In this document: positions 39,341 through 47,346 of the stretch, one piece after another
Layout: the number at the start of each line of letters is the position of its first letter
Position numbering within the stretch: position 1 is the stretch's first letter
DNA from: an uncultured Prevotella sp.
GTDB taxonomy: Bacteria; Bacteroidota; Bacteroidia; Bacteroidales; Bacteroidaceae
Direction of reading: 5' to 3'
NCBI GenBank assembly: GCA_900318395.1
Contig: ONKL01000052.1
Location: 1-47,712, forward strand
DNA length: 47,712 nucleotides
Translations under genes and position numbers: made by a program
The notes under the pieces: generated by a model
Seen by the model: the letters and a program-made list of their open reading frames with translations, nothing else
What the model was told of the DNA's origin: nothing
The model's database searches: none

Positions 39341-42241
39341 ATGACGCGTAAGTCAACATCGCTATTCATGTTCGCCTTTGTTCTCACTCTGGGAATTCGG
39401 GCGCAGCATATACCTCTGAGAATCATGTCACAGACGCCTGTGGCTGGTATTGAAGAGGCGCGAAGCTTGATGTTCGACCATTATGGTGTCATGTGGGTGG
39501 GAACAGATCAGGGATTCCGTTCCTTCGACGGCTATCATTTCCGTACTTATCGCAGTGACGCCTATTCACCAGGCATCCTGCCGAATAACTATGTCCGCAC
39601 GATGACCGAAGACCAGCACGACAGATTATGGATAGGTACGCGCGACGGACTGGCCTGTTATAATCGAAGGAAAGGAACCTTCAAGACCTACCATCTTCAC
39701 AACGAGCGGGCACGACTGATCAACACCCTCTTTACCGCCAGCGATGGCACTGTCTGGGCTGGTACTAACGCAGGAGCCTCACGCTATGATGCGGAAAAAG
39801 ACGACTTTGTCGATATTGATCTGCCCAATGCAGTTATTGCCTTTGCTGAGGATAGCCACCATCATCTATATATAGGTACATGGGAAGGAGGACTCATCCG
39901 CCTGGACAAGCAGAGCGGCAAGATGGTGCACTATGCCCGTATGAACGAGCGTAACACGGCCTCACAATTGCTGATAGACAGCAGAGGGCGCCTCTGGGTT
40001 GGTACTTGGGAACATGGTATCGTACGTCTGGACCATCCAGAGAACGAGGCTGACCCCGGTATGCACAAAATCAATGAGGGGCGCCGCGACTTCCGTACCT
40101 TCCATCGCTTGGTGGAAGATTCCCTCAGTCATGCTGTCTGGGGGTGCTGCATAGAAGGATTGACGCGCGTGGACTTCGACAATGAGGCTGATGTAGAGAA
40201 TTATCCCATCCTCACGTTCTGCTACGATATGTTGGCAGACAACATGGGCAATCTATGGGTTCTCACCCGTAACAATGGCATCGTCCACCTCAGTACGAAG
40301 CCTTCCCCCTTCCGTTTCTTCCATTTGAATCCAGCAGGACAGGAATTGCCTGTGAACCGCATCCAATCCATCTTTACCCACGATGGACACCGTTTCTGGC
40401 TTGGACTGCAACCCTACGGTCTGGCGCTATATGACCGTGATACCAACCACGTGCTTTACAACAAAGACATCCCTGGATTCAGTGCCATGATAGGTGCCGA
40501 CCCTATTCATGTTCAGACCATCTCAGCCTTTCAGGAACTACCTGACCATACATTGTGGATTGCCAGTTCGCGAGGCATCATTATCTGTCGCGACGGTGAA
40601 CAGGCACGCCTGTTACCACGAAGTGCGACTCCTTTTATCGTCGACGGTGAGGTCAAGAGTTTCCACAGACTGACAGACGGCGCAGTGCTTGTCGGATTGA
40701 GCAACGGACTTGGGATTGCCTTCTCAGAGGCGAAGGGACGCATGCTGAAACTGACAGAGGAGGGGCGCGACTTCAGCTATGGCGATGTCCTTTCCATCAT
40801 GGAGGATCATCAGCATCAGATCTGGATTGCCACTGAGGGCGAGGGCATTATCCGTATCAGTGGAGATATCCGTAAGCCAGATGCATATACTTGTCACCAG
40901 TATGCTCCAGTCAATAAGAACTATCCGATCGACGAGGCTACGGCCTGCTATGAGGACAGTGAGCACCGCCTTTGGGCTATCTCTGGTAGTGGAGGCCTTT
41001 TCCTCTACAACGAAGAGGAGGATACTTTTGAGCCTGTCAATCATCGTTTCCACATAGGTTTGGGTAGTATCTATTCGATCATAGGCGACGAGAAAGGCTA
41101 TATCTGGCTCTCAACTGACAAAGGCCTGATGCGACTGAGTTTTACGGAAGACGGGAAAGGGCTCATCGCCACCTATGGTATCGAAGACGGCATCGAGTCG
41201 ATCCGTTTCTCTGCCAATGGTTCTTTCCGTTATGGCAGTGAGCTTCTCTTTGGCAGTGCCGACGGTTTTTTCTCCTTCGAGCCATCGAAACTCTACTTGG
41301 GTTCCGACCTTCGCAAGCCCAAGGCGCTCAGCGCAACGCTGGCTGTCTCTGAATTGCTGATCGACGATCATCCCTATGCTTGGCTTGATTCAGCGAGTCG
41401 TAGCCAGATCTCCAAGTGCCAGCCTTTCTTCACGCGCAAGATCAGGATTCCCTCAAATGTCAAGAAGTTCGCTGTTGGTTTCTCGCTCCTGACCTACCAG
41501 AATCAGGAACAATGCAGATATGCCTATCTGCTTGAGGGTTACGACCACGATTGGCACTATGTGGATGCAGACAACCGCTGGGCTGCCTATCAGAATCTGC
41601 GCGAAGGGACTTACAGATTGAAGTTACGAGCTATCGACAGCCATGGGCAACTCGTTGAGAAGCCCGATGCCATCGAGATAGAAGTGCTGCCACCATGGTA
41701 TCGCACTTGGTGGGCATACCTTATTTATTTAGGTCTGCTTGGAGCGGCCGTTTACGGCATCAAGGAGTGGTATAAGGCTCGCGTGAACCGCCGAGCACGC
41801 CTGCAACAGCGCGTAAGCGAACTGCTTCACTATCGCGAAATGATGGTGATGAAGCAGTTTGAGGGCGCCCGTAAGGCCTTGGAGGCTGAGGAACAGCAGC
41901 ACAACTCGCCCGATGAGCTCTTCTTACAGAAAGCCATCGACTGTGTGAAGCAGCATCTCGATGATGCCGATTACGATCGCGAGCAGTTTGCCTCTGATAT
42001 GTGCGTCTCGTCTTCCACCTTATATAATAAGATACGAGCCCTGACAGGACAGAGCATCACAGGCTTCATCAACAGCATCCGTCTGAAGGAGGCTTGCCGC
42101 ATCATGCGCCAGCGCCCTGACATCAAGATGACCGAGCTCTCGATGGCAGTAGGCTTTAACACGCCCAAGTATTTCACGAAGCTCTTCAAGAAAGAGTTCG
42201 ACAAACTTCCCAGCGAGTGGATCAGCGAGAACGAACATTAA
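39341..42241 (+). CDS. propeller-Y_Y_Y-TM-AraC regulator lacking kinase and receiver
   Basis: A 966-residue membrane regulator. After a signal peptide there are many propeller repeats (VMWVGTDQGFRSFDGY, DRLWIGTRDGL, GTVWAGTNAG and others) to about 650. A Y_Y_Y domain follows (YAYLLEGYDHDWHYVD, GTYRLKLRAID), then one transmembrane helix near 790-805 (AYLIYLGLLGAAVYGI), a short coiled coil, and an AraC-type helix-turn-helix from about 860 (EQFASDMCVSSSTLYNKIRA, MTELSMAVGFNTPKYF). Hybrid two-component regulators of Bacteroidota share this sensor but carry histidine kinase and receiver domains, both absent here. It would act as a membrane-bound one-component switch. Confidence 0.88.
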   Translation: MTRKSTSLFMFAFVLTLGIRAQHIPLRIMSQTPVAGIEEARSLMFDHYGVMWVGTDQGFRSFDGYHFRTYRSDAYSPGILPNNYVRTMTEDQHDRLWIGTRDGLACYNRRKGTFKTYHLHNERARLINTLFTASDGTVWAGTNAGASRYDAEKDDFVDIDLPNAVIAFAEDSHHHLYIGTWEGGLIRLDKQSGKMVHYARMNERNTASQLLIDSRGRLWVGTWEHGIVRLDHPENEADPGMHKINEGRRDFRTFHRLVEDSLSHAVWGCCIEGLTRVDFDNEADVENYPILTFCYDMLADNMGNLWVLTRNNGIVHLSTKPSPFRFFHLNPAGQELPVNRIQSIFTHDGHRFWLGLQPYGLALYDRDTNHVLYNKDIPGFSAMIGADPIHVQTISAFQELPDHTLWIASSRGIIICRDGEQARLLPRSATPFIVDGEVKSFHRLTDGAVLVGLSNGLGIAFSEAKGRMLKLTEEGRDFSYGDVLSIMEDHQHQIWIATEGEGIIRISGDIRKPDAYTCHQYAPVNKNYPIDEATACYEDSEHRLWAISGSGGLFLYNEEEDTFEPVNHRFHIGLGSIYSIIGDEKGYIWLSTDKGLMRLSFTEDGKGLIATYGIEDGIESIRFSANGSFRYGSELLFGSADGFFSFEPSKLYLGSDLRKPKALSATLAVSELLIDDHPYAWLDSASRSQISKCQPFFTRKIRIPSNVKKFAVGFSLLTYQNQEQCRYAYLLEGYDHDWHYVDADNRWAAYQNLREGTYRLKLRAIDSHGQLVEKPDAIEIEVLPPWYRTWWAYLIYLGLLGAAVYGIKEWYKARVNRRARLQQRVSELLHYREMMVMKQFEGARKALEAEEQQHNSPDELFLQKAIDCVKQHLDDADYDREQFASDMCVSSSTLYNKIRALTGQSITGFINSIRLKEACRIMRQRPDIKMTELSMAVGFNTPKYFTKLFKKEFDKLPSEWISENEH

Positions 42242-42288
42242 AAACCACTCATCGCCCATCGTAGCCGACCTGATTATCAATCGTTGGA

Positions 42289-42319
42289 GGGCGCAAAGGT
42301 TCCTGGCCCCATTGCGCCC
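42289..42319. repeat. 31-bp hairpin element, copy 2
   Basis: GGGCGCAAAGG (42289-42299) and CCATTGCGCCC (42309-42319), 9-nt loop, one mismatch in the stem. Same arms and loop length as 17663-17693. Confidence 0.8.
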
Positions 42320-42335
42320 ACAAAATACTCACAAT

Positions 42336-42388
42336 AAGTGGCACTTATTGCGCAACAAGTGCCACTTTTCGCTGCTATAGAGCCACTT
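42336..42388. repeat. palindrome array, 21-bp period, second locus
   Basis: AAGTGGCACTT (42336-42346), AAGTGCCACTT (42357-42367) and the degenerate TAGAGCCACTT (42378-42388), starts exactly 21 bp apart. Same palindrome and period as 4583-4635. Confidence 0.9.
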
Positions 42389-42600
42389 ATTTTTCAGTAG
42401 AATATTCTAAGTTTATTTTACAAAATAGTTAATTCTATGCATAATTCGTGGTCTCTCTGGCGTGAAGGTATGTGAATGTTGGTGAATGTATATAACAAAG
42501 AAAATACAATCTAAATAATTGGTAATTAGCTATTTGCTCCGTGATGTGAATGGGTGAAGGTTTAAACTAATAAATTTTCAAAAACAACCAGACAATTATC
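42389..42600. other. AT-rich gene-free stretch with a 10-bp tandem repeat
   Basis: No gene seen. GTGAAGGTAT, GTGAATGTTG and GTGAATGTAT follow one another at 42462-42491 (period 10). A related GTGAATGGGTGAAGG lies at about 42545. Confidence 0.6.
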
Positions 42601-42683
42601 GAAGTACGTACCTCGCAGGCATCGAGCTACGTACCTCGACGTCCACGAGCTACGTAGCTCAGCACCCACGACCTACGTAGTTC
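42601..42683. repeat. four palindromes at exact 23-bp period
   Basis: GAAGTACGTACCTC (42601-42614), GAGCTACGTACCTC (42624-42637), GAGCTACGTAGCTC (42647-42660, a perfect palindrome) and GACCTACGTAGTTC (42670-42683). Each is centred on TACGTA and the starts are exactly 23 bp apart; the 9-bp spacers are unrelated to one another. Confidence 0.92.
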
Positions 42684-42707
42684 AACGACTCGCCGCGAGG
42701 GCTTGAT

Positions 42708-42762
42708 TGGAGGCTCCATTCACTACGTTTGGAGGCTCCATTCGTCACGTTTGGAGGCTCCA
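42708..42762. repeat. three palindromes at exact 22-bp period
   Basis: TGGAGGCTCCA at 42708-42718, 42730-42740 and 42752-42762, each a perfect 5-bp inverted repeat around a central G, exactly 22 bp apart. The spacers also resemble each other (TTCACTACGTT, TTCGTCACGTT). An odd palindrome CTCGCCGCGAG lies just before (42689-42699). Confidence 0.92.
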
Positions 42763-42992
42763 AACACTCTCGTGCGGCTTTGCTGCGTCATTCGCGCCTC
42801 GGAAGAGCGGCACAAAGTTACGTATTACAACTCGATTGATGATTACAAAAGACAGCCTCAACGAGAAATTGAAACACCTCCACTGGGAATGATAAGACAA
42901 AAAAACGCTCGATAAAATGAGATAATAACCCTCAGACGGTTAAAATTGTTTTAAATTACACCTTATTATATTTATATAAGAGGTTTATTTCG
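42763..42992. other. gene-free stretch before the structured RNA
   Basis: No gene supported. On the minus strand TAACTTTG (42820-42813) could start a transcript running through the palindrome arrays, but no TTG sits at the right distance. The 3' half is AT-rich (TTATTATATTTATATAAG) and leads into the RNA promoter. Confidence 0.5.
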
Positions 42993-43000
42993 TATCTTTG
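42993..43000 (+). promoter_or_regulatory. -7 box of the structured RNA
   Basis: TATCTTTG. Transcription would start at about 43005-43007, where the candidate RNA's first pairing arm GTTCCGC begins. Confidence 0.65.
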
Positions 43001-43005
43001 CAAAT

Positions 43006-43312
43006 GTTCCGCTTGTATGGGTGGGACAGACATCATGGACATAGGCGTTTTCTGACGCCTTGGTTTTGACGCTCTAAGAACTTCGCAAATTCGAACGATT
43101 GGTCAAAAACAAGGCAACGGGGACGCCCCTTGGGATGTTTATAGACAGCCCATATTGTGCAGATAGGATGGCTTGTGAGTCATTGCTATAGCCGTATGGG
43201 TATCACTATAACATTCTGCGTGGGGCTTTCTGCGTTGTTCGTTTCGACTAATCGGGCAATGCGAAGGCCTTTAGAGCGTGGAACGGGCAACAGGACTGGC
43301 TCCACGTTTTTT
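43006..43312 (+). ncRNA. candidate structured ncRNA of about 305 nt
   Basis: Bounded by a -7 box and an intrinsic terminator, with no credible reading frame. Stems seen: GTTCCGC (43006-43012) with GCGTGGAAC (43276-43284) closing the ends; GGCGT/ACGCC (43044-43048/43055-43059); a 12-bp helix CCTTGgTTTTGAC/GTCAAAAaCAAGG (43058-43070/43102-43114), one mismatch; GGGG/CCCC (43119-43122/43126-43129); and a 10-bp helix GCGTTGTTCG/CGGGCAATGC (43232-43241/43253-43262). It does not show the conserved cores of RNase P RNA or tmRNA. A 6S-like or Bacteroidales-specific RNA family such as Bacteroidales-1 is my best guess, not verified. Confidence 0.6.
43277..43312 (+). terminator. intrinsic terminator of the structured RNA
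   Basis: CGTGGA (43277-43282) pairs with TCCACG (43301-43306) and is followed by TTTTTT. The loop is 18 nt. It ends the RNA about 95 bp before the helicase ATG. Confidence 0.7.
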
Positions 43313-43406
43313 ATGCTCCTTGATGTAGAACCAATTACTAACCTCGCAGCCTTCTGGGAGCCTGGCCGCACAAATGGAACTCTGATTCCCTACAGCCAGC
43401 AGTCAG

Positions 43407-46400
43407 ATGGAGCTGATTAACAACATTAGTAAGACGCTGCGCGATGATTTGATGCAGCAAATAAAAGCTGGTAGCCGACTCTCGATAGCGGCCTCTTGCT
43501 TCTCCATCTATGCCTTTCAGGAACTGAAGGATGTACTCAAAGATATCAAGGAACTGCGTTTCATCTTCACCTCACCTACCTTTACAACTGATAAAACGCC
43601 CAAGCAGCAGCGTGAGTTTTATATCCCTCGTTTAGATCGTGAGCGTACACTCTATGGTTCAGAGTTCGAAGTAAAACTGCGCAACGAACTCACACAGAAA
43701 GCTATAGCCCGTGAATGTGCAGAGTGGATTCGGCAGAAGGTATGTTTCAAGTCGAATCGCACCAACGAGCAGATGATGGGATTCATCAATCTTGATGATA
43801 CGAGCTATTCACCTATTAATGGTTTTACAACAGTTGATTTAGGTTGTGAGAAAGGCAACAATGCCTACACGATGATTCAGAAAGCAGAAACTCCTTTCTC
43901 CAAAGCCTATATCGACCTTTTCAACCAATTGTGGAATGACGGCAGCCGCCTGCAGGTGGTGACTGAAGAGGTGATTGATAGCATCAGCAATGCCTACAAA
44001 GAGAACGCACCAGAGTTCCTGTATTTTGTGGCTCTCTATAACATCTTCAATGAGTTCTTAGAGGACATCAGCGAGGACGAACTGCCTAAGGAGGCTACAG
44101 GTTTCAAGAACTCTGCCATCTGGAACAAACTCTACAACTTCCAGCGCGATGCAGCATTGGCCATCATCAATAAGCTGGAGAAATATAATGGTTGTATTCT
44201 GGCTGATAGCGTAGGTCTTGGAAAGACATTCACAGCCCTGAGCGTCATCAAATACTTTGAGAGCCGCAATCGCACTGTATTGGTGCTTTGTCCCAAGAAG
44301 CTCTATGAGAACTGGAACACCTACCGCCAAAACTATGTCAAGAATCCGCTGGCGAAAGATCGTTTGAATTATGATGTGCTCTATCATACAGACCTCAGTC
44401 GTGAAAGTGGATATAGCAATGACCTCGACTTAGAGCGAGTCAATTGGGGCAATTATGATTTGGTAGTAATCGACGAGAGCCACAACTTCCGCAATGGTGG
44501 AAAGGTAAGTACAGACGAGAATGGCGAGAACCCTCGTGAAAACCGCTACCTGCGCCTGATGAACAAGGTGATACGTGCAGGAGTTAAAACCAAAGTGTTG
44601 ATGCTTTCAGCTACCCCTGTCAACAATCGTTTCAACGACTTGAAGAACCAGTTGCAGTTGGCTTACGAAGGAAAAGCAGAATCATTCAATGAGCTGCTTT
44701 CTACAGATCGTGGTGTTGATGATATCTTCCGCCAAGCACAGACAGCCTATAACATCTGGGCAAATCTGCCTCCAGAAGAGCGTACCACAGAGCGCCTTTT
44801 GGGTATGCTCAGTTTTGATTTCTTCAAACTCTTGGATGCTGTTACCATTGCACGTAGCCGCAAGCATATCCAACAGTATTATGACACGACAGATATCGGC
44901 ACTTTCCCTGAGCGTTTGAAGCCTATTTCTCGTCAGCCTCATCTCACTGACCTTGATACAGCTATCAACTACAATGAGATATTCGAGCAACTTCAGTCGC
45001 TTCGATTAGCCATCTATGCGCCCTCGGCTTTTATTTTGGATAGTCAGCTCTATAAATATAAAGAGGAGGAAAGCACGACGGGCCATCGCCTGAGTATCGA
45101 AGAGCGCGAACAGGGTATTCAGCGCCTGATGAACATCCAGTTGCTGAAGCGCTTGGAGTCGAGTGTCAACTCGTTCCGTCTTACTTTGGAGCGTATTCGC
45201 GATTACATGCAGGAAACACTCGATGCCATCAAGCGTTATCAAAGTGGCGACAGGCGCATTTCAGTTGATGACTACGAGGATGTGGATGGCGACGAAGATG
45301 AGCAGGACTTCATGATCGGTAAGAAGAAAAACCGTATTCTCCTCGAGGATATGGACTATATATCATGGCAGCGCGAGATTAAGGGCGATCTTGAAATCAT
45401 CCGCCTATTGTTGACTATGTTGGAGAGTATCACGCCTGAACATGACTCAAAATTGCAGCAGCTTGTTGCAGATTTGCAGCATAAGTTTACCCATCCCATC
45501 AATGGCGATAACAAGAAGGTACTTATCTTCACAGCCTTCTCTGATACCGCCCTCTATCTTTATGATTGCTTGGCAGAAAAGATCAAGTCAAGATATGGCT
45601 TGAATGTAGCTTTGGTTACTGGTGACGTAGAGGCTCGAAGCACCATGAAGCTACGCGAGAAACTCGACTTCAATAAGGTGTTGACGCTCTTTTCGCCCAT
45701 ATCCAAAGAGCGTGCAGCCATCTATCCCCATTTGCAGGAGGATATCGACGTGCTGATAGCTACCGACTGTATCAGCGAGGGTCAGAACCTGCAGGATTGT
45801 GACTACCTTATTAATTACGACATCCATTGGAACCCCGTGCGTATCATCCAGCGCTTTGGACGTATAGACCGTATTGGCTCACAGAACGCTCAGATACAGT
45901 TGGTGAACTACTGGCCTGACATGACGCTCGACGAGTATATCAATCTGAAAGGCAGAGTGGAGAGCCGAATGAAAGCCACTGTTCTTACTGCCACAGGCGA
46001 CGACAACCTGTTGTCGCCCGAAGAAAAAGACGACTTAGAGTATCGCAAACAGCAGTTAGAGCGACTGAAAGAAGATGTCGTTGATTTGGAGGAAATGAAT
46101 TCAGGAGTCAGCATCATGGACTTAGGCTTAAATGAGTTCCGTCTCGACCTGTTAGAATATATGCAGGCCAACCATGATGTTGAGCACACGCCTTTTGGGC
46201 TTCATGCAGTCGTGCAAGGTAACGCTCAAACACCTACAGGCACCATCTTTGTGCTGAAGAATCGAACTGCTGGCGTCAACATCGACCATAAGAATCAGTT
46301 GCATCCCTTCTACATGGTATATATCCGTGATGATGGCGAGGTGCAGGTGGATCATCTGCACCCCAAAGAGCTGTTAGACAAGATGCGCCTTATCTGTAAA

Positions 46401-46634
46401 CAGGTTTCCAAGCCTGATGTGGAACTCTGTCATGAGTTTAATAAAGAGACGCGTGATGGTTTACGTATGGGCAAGTATTCTGACTTGCTCAGCAAAGCCA
46501 TCAACTCTATCATATCCGTCAAGGAACAATCTGATGTAGATAGTTTCTTGGAGGGCTTTGCTGGTGAACTTTTCGAAGAGCGCTATGTAGGTCTCGACGA
46601 TTTTGAGCTGATTTGTTTCTTAGTTATTAAATAG
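43407..46634 (+). CDS. SNF2-type helicase with PLD-like N-terminus, defence-type
   Basis: A 1075-residue superfamily 2 helicase. The N-terminus (SRLSIAASCFSIYAFQELKD) resembles a phospholipase D-like domain found on restriction-associated helicases, without a clear HKD motif. Helicase motifs are in order: Walker A ADSVGLGKT (about 266-274), DESH (about 355), LSATPVNNR (about 401), and C-terminal GQNLQDCD and QRFGRIDRIGS (about 790-825). Relatives lie in operons with a DUF4391 protein, a DNA methyltransferase and a type III-like nuclease. Only the DUF4391 gene follows here, after three bases. Confidence 0.85.
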   Translation: MELINNISKTLRDDLMQQIKAGSRLSIAASCFSIYAFQELKDVLKDIKELRFIFTSPTFTTDKTPKQQREFYIPRLDRERTLYGSEFEVKLRNELTQKAIARECAEWIRQKVCFKSNRTNEQMMGFINLDDTSYSPINGFTTVDLGCEKGNNAYTMIQKAETPFSKAYIDLFNQLWNDGSRLQVVTEEVIDSISNAYKENAPEFLYFVALYNIFNEFLEDISEDELPKEATGFKNSAIWNKLYNFQRDAALAIINKLEKYNGCILADSVGLGKTFTALSVIKYFESRNRTVLVLCPKKLYENWNTYRQNYVKNPLAKDRLNYDVLYHTDLSRESGYSNDLDLERVNWGNYDLVVIDESHNFRNGGKVSTDENGENPRENRYLRLMNKVIRAGVKTKVLMLSATPVNNRFNDLKNQLQLAYEGKAESFNELLSTDRGVDDIFRQAQTAYNIWANLPPEERTTERLLGMLSFDFFKLLDAVTIARSRKHIQQYYDTTDIGTFPERLKPISRQPHLTDLDTAINYNEIFEQLQSLRLAIYAPSAFILDSQLYKYKEEESTTGHRLSIEEREQGIQRLMNIQLLKRLESSVNSFRLTLERIRDYMQETLDAIKRYQSGDRRISVDDYEDVDGDEDEQDFMIGKKKNRILLEDMDYISWQREIKGDLEIIRLLLTMLESITPEHDSKLQQLVADLQHKFTHPINGDNKKVLIFTAFSDTALYLYDCLAEKIKSRYGLNVALVTGDVEARSTMKLREKLDFNKVLTLFSPISKERAAIYPHLQEDIDVLIATDCISEGQNLQDCDYLINYDIHWNPVRIIQRFGRIDRIGSQNAQIQLVNYWPDMTLDEYINLKGRVESRMKATVLTATGDDNLLSPEEKDDLEYRKQQLERLKEDVVDLEEMNSGVSIMDLGLNEFRLDLLEYMQANHDVEHTPFGLHAVVQGNAQTPTGTIFVLKNRTAGVNIDHKNQLHPFYMVYIRDDGEVQVDHLHPKELLDKMRLICKQVSKPDVELCHEFNKETRDGLRMGKYSDLLSKAINSIISVKEQSDVDSFLEGFAGELFEERYVGLDDFELICFLVIK

Positions 46635-46637
46635 CCT

Positions 46638-47267
46638 ATGTACGGATTGCCTGCCAACACCATCATCAACCAACCGCTCTATAAGAAGACTGTGTTTGAA
46701 AAGTTCAACTTGAAAACGGCTGAACGTGAGCGTTTTGATGCTGACATCAGCAAGATGGCATTGGTGGCTCGTATCTCTCCCGCCACAGTTCCTGCATTGG
46801 CAGAAGGTCAGGAGATAAAAGGATTCTACGTGTTGCAAGTCGCCTTGAAGCATCAGGATTATGATGTTAAGAACATCCTGTTGCTCCAGAAGCTGATACC
46901 TCAAAAGATAGTTTTTGCCTTACACTATTCACCTCCCCTCGGGGAGGATGGGAGGGGGTTGACTCAACTTTGCGTGTTCCATACCCGCTTGCAGCAGTCT
47001 GACTGGCATGATACGGAATCAACGGAGATACCTTTGACGGGGTTGTCGCTCGATGAAGTGTGGGAGAACATCGTTGCTGCTATTGGTGGTTTGGATGCTC
47101 AGGCAGAAGAATCTATCGAAGAGCAGATTCTTAATCGTGAGCAGCGAGAAAAGCTGCTTCGCCAGATTGAAACCCTCGAAAAGCGAGCACGCACAGAAAA
47201 GCAAACCCGCAAGAAATACGAGTTGCATCAACAAATCATAAAACTAAAAAAGGAATTAGCAGAATGA
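46638..47267 (+). CDS. DUF4391-like protein
   Basis: A 209-residue protein: N-terminal mixed domain (MYGLPANTIINQPLYKKTVF, then FDADISKMALVARISPATVP), a strand-rich middle (KIVFALHY, LCVFHTRLQ) and a C-terminal coiled coil (EQREKLLRQIETLEKRAR onward). This is the look of the DUF4391 family found beside restriction helicases. Residues about 98-109 (SPPLGEDGRGLT) interrupt a strand and are coded by a palindromic repeat-like sequence. After this gene the sequence turns at once into a broken toxin gene on the other strand; the methyltransferase and nuclease genes expected next are missing. Confidence 0.75.
   Translation: MYGLPANTIINQPLYKKTVFEKFNLKTAERERFDADISKMALVARISPATVPALAEGQEIKGFYVLQVALKHQDYDVKNILLLQKLIPQKIVFALHYSPPLGEDGRGLTQLCVFHTRLQQSDWHDTESTEIPLTGLSLDEVWENIVAAIGGLDAQAEESIEEQILNREQREKLLRQIETLEKRARTEKQTRKKYELHQQIIKLKKELAE
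46929..46964 (+). repeat. in-frame palindromic repeat inside the DUF4391 gene
   Basis: CCTCCCC-TC-GGGGAGG (46932-46947) is a perfect 7-bp stem with a 2-nt loop, followed by ATGGGAGGGGGTTG. This G/C-rich palindrome with purine tail looks like a dispersed intergenic element of Bacteroidota. It sits in frame and adds about 12 residues. Confidence 0.55.
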
Positions 47268-47344
47268 ACAGCGATATTTGGGTTTTTCTTAAGCAATGCG
47301 ATTCAGATGCATGTGTCGAGAAGATAGATGTTGTGTGTACTCAT
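47268..47344 (-). pseudogene. truncated VapC-type PIN toxin with nonsense codon
   Basis: Starting at ATG 47344, two bases after the antitoxin stop, the frame reads MSTHNIYLLDTCI, TGA (47305-47303), then IALLKKNPNIAV before running into the end of the DUF4391 gene. YLLDTCI is the first conserved motif of PIN-domain toxins and the TGA most likely replaces a Trp codon (TGG). The remaining ~110 codons are gone. The gene is dead twice over, by nonsense and by truncation. Confidence 0.75.
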
Positions 47345-47346
47345 AA

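Noticed and set aside
42289-42319. Intrinsic terminator for the regulator gene
   Set aside because: The stem is strong but there is no T-run on either strand, and the same element lies elsewhere away from a gene end.
42601-42762. CRISPR array
   Set aside because: Repeats are 11-14 bp with 9-11 bp spacers, periods 22-23 bp, only three or four units, and there are no cas genes.
42703-42915. Small frames in the palindrome-rich region
   Set aside because: Their sequence is just the translation of the 22-bp repeat; no family, start signal or codon bias.
43006-43312. RNase P RNA or tmRNA
   Set aside because: No conserved core typical of RNase P RNA, no tRNA-like ends and no tag reading frame with a tmRNA-type 3' end.
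43157-43420. 87-residue plus-strand reading frame
   Set aside because: It lies mostly inside the structured RNA with its terminator in the middle, has no recognisable domain and overlaps the helicase start.
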